From Chondrosia reniformis (lineage: Eukaryota; Porifera; Demospongiae; Chondrillida; Chondrillidae), in the NCBI GenBank assembly GCA_947172415.1, contig OX359193.1:7186501-7250500 (forward strand): a stretch of 64,000 nucleotides of DNA, written 5' to 3'. This document shows, piece by piece, positions 12,051 through 22,922 of the stretch. Each line of letters begins with the position of its first letter. Positions within the stretch are counted from its first letter, which is position 1. The notes below the pieces were generated by a model. The model worked only from the letters and a program-made list of their open reading frames with translations, had not been told where the DNA came from and did not search any database. The position numbers were made by a program, and so were the translations under genes.

Positions 12051-12833
12051 ATGAGCAAGATGGCGGACAAAATTTTACGGGGAATTTTTGCTGTGTACAA
12101 ACCTTCTGGAAGCACAACTTCCTCTGTAGTGAATAAGATCAAAGCAATTGTGGTAAAACATAACCAACAAGTAGACTGTGAAATATCTAAATCTGATAAT
12201 TCATGGAAAAAGCTTAAAGTTGGTCACGGAGGAACTTTGGACAAGCCAGCTGAGGGAATTATTGTTTTGGGTATTGGCTGTGATTGTAAGAGACTGACCA
12301 ACTATCTCAGAAACACGACTAAAGAGTATAGAGTAGTTGCAGAACTTGGAGCTTCAACTGATACATATGATGCGACTGGTAGCGTCACAGCCACTAAACC
12401 TTACTGTCACGTTACCAAGGGAATTGTTGAACAGTGTATCAGTACAAAATTTAATGGAAAAATTTTACAAAGACCACCTCTTTATTCTGCCCTGAAATTA
12501 AATGGTGAAAGATTGTCAGATTTGGTGCGAAGGGGTGTACATGTACCCCAGCCATCACCACGGGAGATCATTATTAAATCTTTCAATATCAATTCATTTC
12601 TACCTCCTGACATTACATTTACAGTCACCTGTACATCTGGCACATATATTCGAAGTCTAATCCATGATTTGGGAATGGAACTTGGGACATGTTCTCATGT
12701 AAAACACCTCATTAGAACAAGAGATGGCTCCTTTGCTATTGATCAAGCACTGAGAGAGGAAGATTGGAGTGTTGGTGGATTATTAAAAGTCATAGCAGAC
12801 TCAAAAAAATTTAGCTATAATGCATCAGTTTAG
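12051..12833 (+). CDS. TRUB1: TruB-family tRNA pseudouridine synthase (TRUB1-like)
   Basis: An intronless 260-residue frame. TRUB enzymes convert U55 of the tRNA T-loop to pseudouridine. Motif I is GIFAVYKPSGSTTSSVV. Motif II, VGHGGTLDKPAEGIIVLGIG, includes the catalytic Asp of GTLD. YRVVAELGASTDTYDATG gives the tyrosine/TDT motif, QRPPLYSALKLNGERL motif IIa, and TFTVTCTSGTYIRSLIHDLG the RNA-binding motif III with its SGTYIR core. The protein is shorter than human TRUB1 and lacks an N-terminal presequence when started here; MADKILRG at 12060 is an alternative start. AATAAA occurs near 12876. TRUB1 rather than TRUB2 is preferred for the GHGGTLD block. Confidence 0.92.
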   Translation: MSKMADKILRGIFAVYKPSGSTTSSVVNKIKAIVVKHNQQVDCEISKSDNSWKKLKVGHGGTLDKPAEGIIVLGIGCDCKRLTNYLRNTTKEYRVVAELGASTDTYDATGSVTATKPYCHVTKGIVEQCISTKFNGKILQRPPLYSALKLNGERLSDLVRRGVHVPQPSPREIIIKSFNINSFLPPDITFTVTCTSGTYIRSLIHDLGMELGTCSHVKHLIRTRDGSFAIDQALREEDWSVGGLLKVIADSKKFSYNASV

Positions 12834-13088
12834 CTTGTGGGCTAAGATGATACAATTGATTCACAAGTTCTTGTAATAAATTAAATTTTTGTCCAATTAA
12901 CAGTTAATATGAAAAGAGATGGAGGTTTTGTGTTTAATTACTTAATTTACAAGCCTTATTTGGCAACCTACACTTCGGTGTGTGGTCTAATAACTCTGCA
13001 ATGCGTATATATGCGCACACACCAGATAACGATTACTTTTTACAAGAATCAGTTTGGTTGACCTTTAAGGGATCGATGTGTTAGCGAG

Positions 13089-15099
13089 ATGTATCTGCTC
13101 CTGGTGATAGTTGCGATTGGAATTGTGTGCGGTGTCAAAAGTGATACGCAAAATTGCGGATCATGTCCAACGCTGAATTGTAGTAATAATGCTACGCAAT
13201 TGAAAGTGATTGATCGCTGCTGTCCCATTTGCTCATATGGTAAGATGTGCATTTAATGCCGAGGCGTATGGAATTAAGTTATTTTCTCAAGCACCAGCAA
13301 TTCCTATTGAACGCGTTAATTTAGATCCTAGACTATACATGTAGATCTTTATCAGTTTTAAGGTCTACCTGTCCAGTAAGTGTTGTTGATGCTCGAGGAA
13401 TTAGTATATACATGATGACCGCATCAAGTACCCCATATCTTTTCACTTGATGGTGGTAGATCTAGCGACTGTGCTGGGAAGAGGTGCTTGCGTTCAAGAT
13501 GGTGTCGCCTTCCCTCTGAATTCCAACTGGAGACCCGCACGGGTGCCTTCAAACTTTCCTTCAGAAGAAAACCGAAACTGCATCACTTGTATCTGCATTG
13601 CAATTGTAAGCAACTATTGGATGTGTTTGTTGCCTTGCACGATCGTTTGAAGTTTGTTTTGATCGTAGAGCGGTCGTACACTGTGTCACAGCCGAAGATC
13701 GCATTGTCCTTCCTTAGGGTGCCAGCAGCACCATCAGTTTACATTGACGAACGAGTGCTGCCCAAGATGTCTTCCCGATACGGAAAGTGTAGAGGATGCA
13801 TATGATGCTAGCGCTAGCGGAGATTTCAACGACATAGAATTGGATCTAACTGGTAAGTAGAATCAAGGTTTCAAACAATGAAAATACATTAAAGCAGTGT
13901 ATGGTTCATTAGCTATGGGTACAGGCTAATATATTTGTATATGTATAGTTGGTTGCAGTGCCTGCAATATAATGTATACATGTGTCTTATATTGATACAT
14001 TCTTGCATGTGATATGAATATAGCCATTTATGTATGTCTGTGTGTAACTTTACTGAATGCTATAGCCATGCATAGATGAATTGAGAAGATTAATATTTTA
14101 CTTTTACCAAATGCTGTATGATTGATGTGGGTCAGTAAGTGCTATGGGAAAGTTTATAATTGAATAAGATTATGGGAGACCACTGTGTGGTGTTGATAGT
14201 CAGGCATTATCTCTCACTCATACAGTTATAATATTTTAACACTTATCACTAGCCTGTATTGATGAAGTTGGGAAAACTAGAGGCAATGGAGACTGTTGGC
14301 ATGTTCTCTATCTGAACAAGCCATCTTGTCTACAAGTGTGTTGTGAAGAGGGACGAGTGAAAACAGCTGAAAGAAACTGTACTTCTGATATTGCCGACTG
14401 TGAGGATGGGAAACTCCCAAATATGGACATATGTGGATGTCCCTCATGTAAACCAAAAATGGACATTGGAACAGGAAATGGTAAGCATGGCATGTGTACA
14501 CGGACCACAATGTAAACAGCTTGAGTAGCTCAGAGTTCATGAACCTGTAAATGAGCAGTAATTCTGTATGCTCCATACACGTGTGGGGTGCATGAATGAC
14601 TTCTTATATTGGTGTTGAAGTATTAATAGGAGTATATATGTATTACCAGCACATTGCCTCTTATTTTTCCATATATACAGAGTTTCCACTGAAGGAATGT
14701 GGTAAATTGACGTACAGAATCTACTTGGCCCACCCACAGATTTTGGATGCTTGGGTGTACCAGAATGTGACTTCACAGAGCTTTCACCTTGTGTTGTACA
14801 ATCATGAAGGCGGGAGGACTACAGTTAAAGAAAGTAGTCACTCACTTCAGCCTTTTTGCAACAGGAGTGATTTCAATCTTTTTATTTATAGGGGCAGGAC
14901 AACAGAAGGTAATTATGATAACATGTTATCTTATAGGGTATATAGCTAATTCAGCTATAATAGCTTTCCTCCCGTAGACTTGATGGCCAAGTTTAAGATG
15001 CTGTGGACACGAGGAGCACGTTGTCGTGAGAGATGTGCCATTTCAGATGTGAAGAAACTTCAACCTACCTTTCACAGCCCAAGTACTGTCGACTGTTAA
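13089..15099 (+). CDS. Secreted cysteine-rich protein with VWC (chordin-type) domain
   Basis: Six exons, 13089-13239, 13466-13605, 13669-13852, 14253-14480, 14681-14908 and 14978-15099, join in phase to 350 residues. A signal peptide (MYLLLVIVAIGIVCGVKS) is followed by a VWC C-terminal half (CGSCPTLNC, DRCCPIC). A full VWC domain then spans exons 2 and 3: CVQDGVAFPLNSNW, CITCIC, HCPSLGC and ECCPRC. Exon 4 adds another Cys-rich unit (GDCWHVLYLNKPSCLQVCC, ICGCPSC). The C-terminal 115 residues (ECGKLTYRIYLAHPQILDAW, FNLFIYRGRTT) match nothing I know. VWC proteins often bind BMP ligands or matrix, so an extracellular modulator is a reasonable inference. A 63-bp intron separates exons 2 and 3. AATAAA occurs near 15298. 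Confidence 0.8.
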
Positions 15100-15309
15100 A
15101 AATAGTCCAGTTGTAAGGACAGCTGGACTTTCTAGCCAAGCAAAACAAAAATTGATTTCCATGTTTATTTTCATTAGTACATCCTAAATTTGTATTGGTG
15201 ACAATCAATATGTTATGTCAATTTAACCCTTTTAAATTTATAATTCTAATTTTCATCAATATTATTGGACAGTACAATTGTTATACAGTAAAAGTTGAAT
15301 AAATTAAAT

Positions 15310-18300
15310 CTAGTCCTCGTCCCATTCAAAAGGTTCTGGTGGAGGTGGTTCCTCTTCTTCATCTTGTCCTGGGACGTTGGCTAACAAAAGAAATGCTAGG
15401 CTATAATATTATATGGCCAGAAGACTTGCATGTGACAGTCACATGATCAACAACATGTTCAATGGTTGCAGTCTTTCAAATAGTTAGCAAGCTTCCACAT
15501 TTCCACCTACCTTTCAGAGGTTCCACTAGTTCCTCCTCCTGGTCCTCTTTCTTCTTTGAAAACATAATTATTCCACCGGCACTCACCTGGACACACAGCA
15601 ACACAAGGTGATACCACATTCAAATGGTCAAGTGTCTGATGTGTATACCTTTTTAACTGGTTCATACCCCGAGTTTTCCATCAGCTCAATATACTTCCAC
15701 TGAAAAGAACAGATAAGCTTTTCAGGATACCAGGCATAGATTATAGTGACTATATATTTACCTGCTGAGGCAGTACCCTGGTTGGATTGGACAAGATAGA
15801 AAAGTCTGGTTCAACTTCTACGACCTTTTTGTCATCTTTGACCTCTTTTTCTGGCTTGTTCCCCTCAGGTTCATCTTGAGCTGGTTTATCAGCAGGAGCA
15901 TCCCCCTGTGGAACTGGAGTGGATGCCTTGTTTACAGTTCCAGCTTCCTGTGATAATGAAGGACCTCATGCATTGCAACTGACCCTAACTGTAAACAGGA
16001 ATATTAACTAACCACTTCCATTTTCTCTATTTCCTTCTTGTGAGCCCTGGCTTTAGCTTTCTCAGTTACAGAGAGAACTGCCTTAGCCACTTTAGTCTTT
16101 TCCTCTTTCTTTTCCTTCTCAATGGCTGGAGGGTAGCCAAAGAGGGAGGGCTTTGCACGAGAAATAAACTGCATTTTTGGCATCTAAAATGAATACATGG
16201 TTAAAACTAATGAATACTTTGCACATATGCACGTAACATCAGAATATTTCCACTCAAGAATAAATCACTATGTATTTCTCTTTTACTTGATCATTATCTA
16301 AATGCAATATTCTGATACAAGAAATTCACGTAGTCTATGTGATACTGTAGATCTGTATTTTTCACAAAGAACTATTTTTTGTAACTTTGCATATTCAGTT
16401 GTTAAACAAATCTAACTTTATGACTATGTACTTATGCAATTTGAAAAAGCAAAAAACAAGTTCTTTTTCCCAGCATTTTATAAAATATCATGTCTCACAG
16501 AAATACCATATCTACAGTAATACATTTTGGGTGTACATTGGAATGTGTCTCACTAACTTTAAGATCTTGGTTGAGTGCAATGAGCGAGGTGGGTACAAAC
16601 GAGAGAGAGAGAAAGTGACTCAGAGGGTACCAATACCAGAACTGTGTAAACACCAATAAACCAATCATGGCGGCCATGTTGGTGTGGCCTGCTCTGGACT
16701 GCAAGGAAATGGTGACATTTTTTCCTCCTGCATTGACAATCCCCTGACCTAAAATGGCGCCTAGTTTAGTGAGACTTGTTTCATGCTTATCACTAGCTGT
16801 CTTAGCAAACCGTTCCTTGAAGCTTGCCACCTGAAACAGTAGAAGAGAAATGACATTTAGTTTTGAATGCGCGCCAATCAAGGTTATGTAGAGATATGTC
16901 ACCTTTGGGTTCATGACCTCTGTTTGCTGTATAAGAATTAACGAGCTGGCAATTAAAGCTCCTTGGCGAACAAAGTTGGTATTGTCTGAACACAATGGCT
17001 CTATCATACTGAGTGCTTCCTGTACAGAGGAGAGGTGAGAAGATCTGCCAATTAATCAAGGCAGCTACATACATCAACTCTTTAGGAGGTAAGAATGTCA
17101 AATTATTAACTCAGAGATACCTACTGAAATACTAAACTAACTCCAATAAATATCCATTTTGCCATATTGTACATTACCAATCTGTACATGCACTACATTT
17201 TATCTGATTAGTGATAATAATATACGTACATGTAGATAATATCAGTGCTGACCTTGTTGCCCGTGCCTGCACAGGCTATCCCCAGTGCCATCACGGCACC
17301 CTGTCTGACGTGAGGGTTATAGCTCTCCAGCAGGAGGCTCACCATGGCAGGACACTGTTCTGGTGTTCTGAACAGAATGAAACCAATGGACATGATGGCT
17401 GCTCTCCTCACGTCATCGTCCACATCTGTGACGCCAACATGAAGCAGCTGCCTCACAGCCAAGGTTGCTTCTGTACCGCAGTAGGCAGTTGCTGTCATGA
17501 AGACACCTGCTCTTCGCAGGAGAGGGTCCTTGTCATGGAGCAGCTCATCTATCCAGGGATTGGCATCCTCCAATCTACCATACATGACCTATTGATTGAT
17601 AAATTTAGTGAATATTTAGACCAGATAATCTTATAAAGTTCTCCAATCAAAGACATTGTGCCTAAATAATGTAGTTACGTTTGCGGTGGTTCCATGTAAC
17701 TATCAATTAAAAAGGGAGGAGGCAGACTGTAGGGTAAACATAAGGATTGCAATTATCACATTACTTCCCTTCACTCAACCACAAATCACCTTGCTCATTC
17801 ACCAAAGATAAACACTTCAAATGTTTTGCATACCAACTGGAACACCTTACCATGGAAATGCCCAAAGCCAGACCCCTCTGAATCTTCTCATGCTGGGTCT
17901 CCCTTGAATACTAAAACGAACACAAGAAAAAAATGTATTTTCTTATTATATCTAAACAAACAGACCCTATAACATACAGTGTTTTCTAAAGGACATTATG
18001 AATGAAAGCTTTGGCTTACTGATATCATATCTTCAAGTGCCTGTACAGAACCAGTTCCTACCATCACCAGACCCATTCCAATTCCACTTGCTTCACCTAA
18101 ATATGGAAATGAAATCTTTGGTTTCTCTCAAACCAGGGCACACTTGGGAAGCCAACTAACCAACTACAGCATCATCTTGATTGAGACAATCCTTCAAAAG
18201 ATCATAGGCACCTAGACAAAGACACAAACAAACACAAACTGACAGGCAGTCATTTTCATAAATAGCAATTAAATCAACATTGCCTCAAGTTCCAATTCAC

Positions 18301-21300
18301 TACACAACAACTAAATTGCATACAAGTCTAAAACAACATTTACATAAGTCACCACATCATACACTCTGTTACACTCTGTTACATAGGTCACCACAGCATA
18401 CACTCTGTTACATAGGCCACCACAGCATACACTCTGTTACATAGGTCACCACAGCATACACTCTGTTACATAGGTCACCACAGCATACACTCTGTTACAT
18501 AGGTCACCACAGCATACACTCTGTTACATAGGTCACCACAGCATACACTCTGTTACATAGGTCACCACAGCATACACTCTGTTACATAGGTCACCACATC
18601 ATACACTCTGTTACATAGGTCACCACAGCATACACTCTGTTACATAGGTCACCACAGCATACACTCTGTTACATAGGTCACCACAGCATACACTCTGTTA
18701 CATAGGTCACCACAGCATACACTCTGTTACATAGGTCACCACAGCATACACTCTGTTACAGCTCAAGACTACTTACTAGTGCTTGCTGTTCCCATGGCGG
18801 CCAGTCCTAGCCCCAGACACCCACCATGTCTAACCACCTCTTCAGTGTGTACCCTGATCTCCTTCATCAGGTACTCCATGATTCCCTGGCCGTGATTGGC
18901 ATGAATGAGACCTACATACAAGTGGCAAACAGGACAGTGAACTGGCGTACTAGGACAGGCAATGGGATACAAAATGAATATATAGCATTACAAAGACATA
19001 GTTGTCATAGTAATGATGTAATTTTAAACATTTAATATAAACAATGTGAGGGCGTCCCATTATAGTAAGACTGAACTTATGGACTGAATTTGTACTTCTA
19101 GCGCCACACATGTATATGCGTGTGGTCTCTTGGGAGTGCTACGTGTTGCCAGTCACGTGTCCCCTTCAACGGGTGGTCCGAGATTCTCATATGAATAGGA
19201 TTAAGATTTGACCTTATCAATTTGACTGTTTTGTGTGAGTAAGATAAACCATTCCATTTGATTCTTAACCACCAACTTCATTGCCAAGTTTACTTGCTAA
19301 TTCAGTGATCGTGTACGTATATATGGAGACACTCGAAATGTTGAAAGATGGCCCATTGAAAAGATATGTACATGTGTTAACAAAAGTCTTGCTAACAGTG
19401 TTACTAGCTAGAAAGGTAGATTTGGCAGGTATGAAAACATCCCATATATAGGATCATGTGTCACTAACCACAAAATAGATTTTTAACAGGTTAGTGGGGT
19501 GCAAAATGAAATAGACAATGCAACACTCAAGTTTCCTCACCCAATGCATATAGTCCTCCTCCTTCAGCATACTGCCCTGTACCAGAAGAGTCCTTGGGCA
19601 GGTAGGCACTCATGAGGTTTAGTGCTTCCTTCTCGTGACCCTACAGAGAGGTATAATATGCAGTGTAGGCGTAGGTGTAATTACCATGATTGGCATTTAT
19701 TGGAAGTGTAATAATTCCCAGTCAGCCATGAAACAGTTTGCATAACAATGGAATGACACACAACTTATCAATCTACCATTCACTCAAGTGAGGAGATAGA
19801 ATTAGATATGCCACTATCCTAAACACCATTATCCTACATACTACACCTGTTCTACAGTAAAAAGGTCTCCAGGGAACTAAATTTAGTAGGAGCCTTTAGT
19901 GAGGACATAAGAGACTTCTGTATCTTCTTCTGGATTCTTACATGCAGACAAAATGTGTCAGATACTCATAGAAACTCATTTAATTGGTTTTATAGATGCC
20001 ACACAGCTAATAACTAACTCATAACTCAAAACATAAATTAGAACAATCTCTTCAGGCAACCAGTGGATATCACTGCAACAGGGGTATGCATACATTGTGT
20101 TACTCTGTCCAAACCTTGTGCACGACTCCCAGACTGGCCGTGGCTGTGAACTTGGCCCAATGAGTGGCCTTCTTTAACCAGTCTAGGTTCTCTCTGAGGA
20201 AGGTGTCTGATGTGGTACCAAAGTGCATGAATCCGTTAGCTATGACAGTACCATTGTGACATACTGCACTTCGACTGGCATCCTATTAATACAGATATAT
20301 GGTCATACATACAGTAATTACTTGTATATAAAGCATGCAAGAACAAAACTAACTTTTATATTCTTCAAAATTTGCAGATCAGTATGATTATTCCTTATAA
20401 GGAAATCTTGGTTTGTAGAAATTGTAAGTTCTCCACTTAGAATGGACTGAATTGATTTCAATTTTGCTACCCATTCTGGTTCTGGCTCTGGCTCTGATTC
20501 TGCAACTGGAATGGGTTTGGTCTCTGTAGGTTTGCTCTCCACAGCAGGGTTGTCCTCTGTGGTCTGGTCTGTCTCCATCTCCTCTTCAACTCTGTAGTCA
20601 TCATTGAGGAGAGAAACAGATGTACAAATGTTCTTTCTCCACATTGCTAGGACTTTAAAACGTTAACCAACTTGTCTTTGGAAGGTTCACTGGTCTCCAT
20701 GGCAACCTTAGGCTTGCTGGTCTGGGGTAGCAGGCTGCTAAAGGATATTTGTATTTGCCTCACAAAATGCTGAGTTGCTCCTTCGTAAACATCAAAGGCA
20801 ATCTGATATCCCGTAAGCACATCAGACTATAACAGAGAGAGGAACAAGGCAGGAATCAAAATAATCCAGTGCTGGCCCTTCTGGATCATACTAAGGATAC
20901 AAAGGTTTATTCTAACTATGTTAAACTTATCTTTGAAAGTACGTATCTAGCAACTTTCTCTGTTTAAACTTTTGTCGGACAGTTTGACCATCAGGGTCAA
21001 ATTGTCTGATAGGAACCTCAAACAAGACTACATCTTTAGATGCTCACAGAGAGCAGAGCATGAAGCCATTCAAAGATACACTAGTGACTAACCTCACTGC
21101 CCTTGGCCAGCTTCAGCAAGACATCGGCCATGCTTTGCGGTTCATCCAGAAAAATAAAACACTGTGCCACGTTGATATAGTCTGGGCTCTCCAGGTTCAT
21201 GTACAATGCGACCAGCAGCTTCAACACCTAACAGCAAAAGCACTGATGATACAACTGCCAGTGTAGGACGGCCGCTCAAGTATACTTACTGTGTCCCTAA

Positions 21301-22855
21301 GTCTTCTGCTCTCCACATGTGTCAACACAATCCTCAGTGTGTATGACAACATGTCCGCCTCACAACCCTACATTCAAGAGGGGATTAACAGAATAGCAAA
21401 ACTGGTCTACCTAGCAACAGATTGCTACCATGACAACAATATCTAAGCAACATTCTACTCAAGACCACACAAAAATGATTGAACAACAAACACAGTATCG
21501 TCTCTCACTGATTCAACTATTGCTCTTTTTAGAATGTCCATTCTACGTGTCTCCAGAGCAATGCCAACTGCCTGTTTGTACTCCTTGTCAAGGAGGCACC
21601 ATTGGAACATCCGGTTCACTACACCTTCCAGTCTCTCATCTATAACATCCTTCTCCTCCGCAGATCCCTCAAAGTGTTTAGTCTTGAGTTGAGCATACAT
21701 GTCTATGCATTTAGCTGAACAGACAAACCAGAAATGACTTCAAATAGATATCTTAACAGGTAGCTCTAGTTACAAAACCTGCTACACTTATAAAGCCTAT
21801 GTAAATATAAAATACCCTTGGATGCTTTGGTGTGTCTAGGAGTGGGTGTGTCTAGGAGTGGGTGTGTCTAGGAGTGGGTGTGTCTAGGAGTGGGTGTGTC
21901 TAGGAATGGGTGCATCTAGGAGTGGGTGTGTCTAGAAGTGGATGTGTCTAGGGAGCTCTCTCATTACTCACATATAATAGTCTGTACATATTCAGAGGTT
22001 GAGTTGACTTCAAATCTGTCTCCAGCAGCCAGAGCAAAAGTAATGGAGTCGCTGAAGGACCCAAGATGGTAGTACACCTTTGACACTACAAGGCTGGCCA
22101 GCTCTCTCTGAGGAAATGACCCATCTTCTGACAACTCCTCTCTAAAACACAAAGTAAAGCAGGACCCTTAATAAGATGTCCTCTAGAGGAATCTGCTCTT
22201 AGGGAAACATATCCTAATACACCAGTATTGGGAATTCACTTTAACTTATGTGTCACAGTACATATTAGGAATATTTCAGTGTCCATATATAAAAATAGTG
22301 AAATAACCTTGCAGCTGGTAGAATGGTCATAATAGTTGGGAATGCTAATACTCTTAATTAGGATAAGTCTAATAGCAGACCAGGGCTTTACAAGATAATT
22401 GAACCACAATTAAAATTTCCCTGTATATTAAAAAATAATTAATCCAGCAAATTTCCAGTTCATGTATCAATGATGTACACAGTGATATAAACGCATAGAG
22501 ATTGGTATGCATAAAGTAAAACTGCTTTTAAACAAGGTTGGGCGACTAACAGTCTTTGTAGTACATCAGCTATCTCCGCCCAGAAATTGTCAACAATTTC
22601 ATCTAACTTTCGGAGAGCAAACTCCTTCAACTCCCTTTCTGGTTCGTTCAAGAGTGCAACAATTCCACCTAAGTAAAATCACAAGTCATCACATGTCAGT
22701 ACTGCCCGCCTTGTCTCCTTGACAGCCAATCAGAACGTATCACTTATGGACAGTTTGAGACTATGAAAGGTACTCATGCATCATGCGACACTCTTAACAA
22801 GTCCTCTTCTGCACCACTTACTTGCCGAAGTTATGGCAATGCCTTGTCCAGTCAT
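15310..22855 (-). CDS. PSMD1: 26S proteasome regulatory subunit RPN2 (PSMD1)
   Basis: A minus-strand gene of about 20 exons, with ATG at 22855 and stop at 15310-15312. RPN2 is the large scaffold of the 19S base, linking ATPases and ubiquitin receptors in the cytosol and nucleus. N-terminal exons give [39 protein letters not shown] and [18 protein letters not shown]. The central proteasome/cyclosome repeats include [32 protein letters not shown] and [20 protein letters not shown]. Then come [19 protein letters not shown], the helical block [19 protein letters not shown], a Lys/Glu-rich linker, and the acidic C-terminus ending [13 protein letters not shown]. Between the N-terminal and central parts is a low-complexity Glu/Pro stretch ([10 protein letters not shown]). 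The gene is divergent from ALG9. Exon edges inside were not all fixed. Confidence 0.95.
18355..18760. repeat. 29-bp minisatellite in a PSMD1 intron
   Basis: About 14 nearly identical copies of a 29-bp unit (cataggtcaccacagcatac plus actctgtta) occur, with one 'atcatac' variant reappearing at the start and in the middle. There are no spacers, so it is a simple tandem array. It ends about 20 bp from the donor of the exon encoding [12 protein letters not shown]. The copies are almost free of mutations, which suggests recent expansion or homogenisation. Confidence 0.95.
21835..21955. repeat. 16-bp minisatellite in a PSMD1 intron
   Basis: About seven copies of gtgtgtctaggagtgg, the later ones with point changes (aatggg, gcatct, agaagtgg). 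It lies within 20 bp of the donor of the exon encoding [13 protein letters not shown]. Confidence 0.9.
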
Positions 22856-22922
22856 TGCTGCGTGCTGACTGTGATGACGTGTCTTCACCCTATCGGATGG
22901 TAACGCATAATAGCTACTTAAA
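22856..22922. promoter_or_regulatory. Probable bidirectional promoter, PSMD1 / ALG9
   Basis: The 67 bp lie between divergent start codons. It contains tgtgatgacgtgtc, which includes a TGACGT core of CRE/ATF type; this could be chance. No TATA box was seen. The call rests on position. Confidence 0.5.

Noticed and set aside
18355-18760. Regular 29-bp repeats that at first look like a CRISPR array
   Set aside because: The units are directly adjacent without spacers, lie in a PSMD1 intron of a eukaryote, and have no cas genes nearby.
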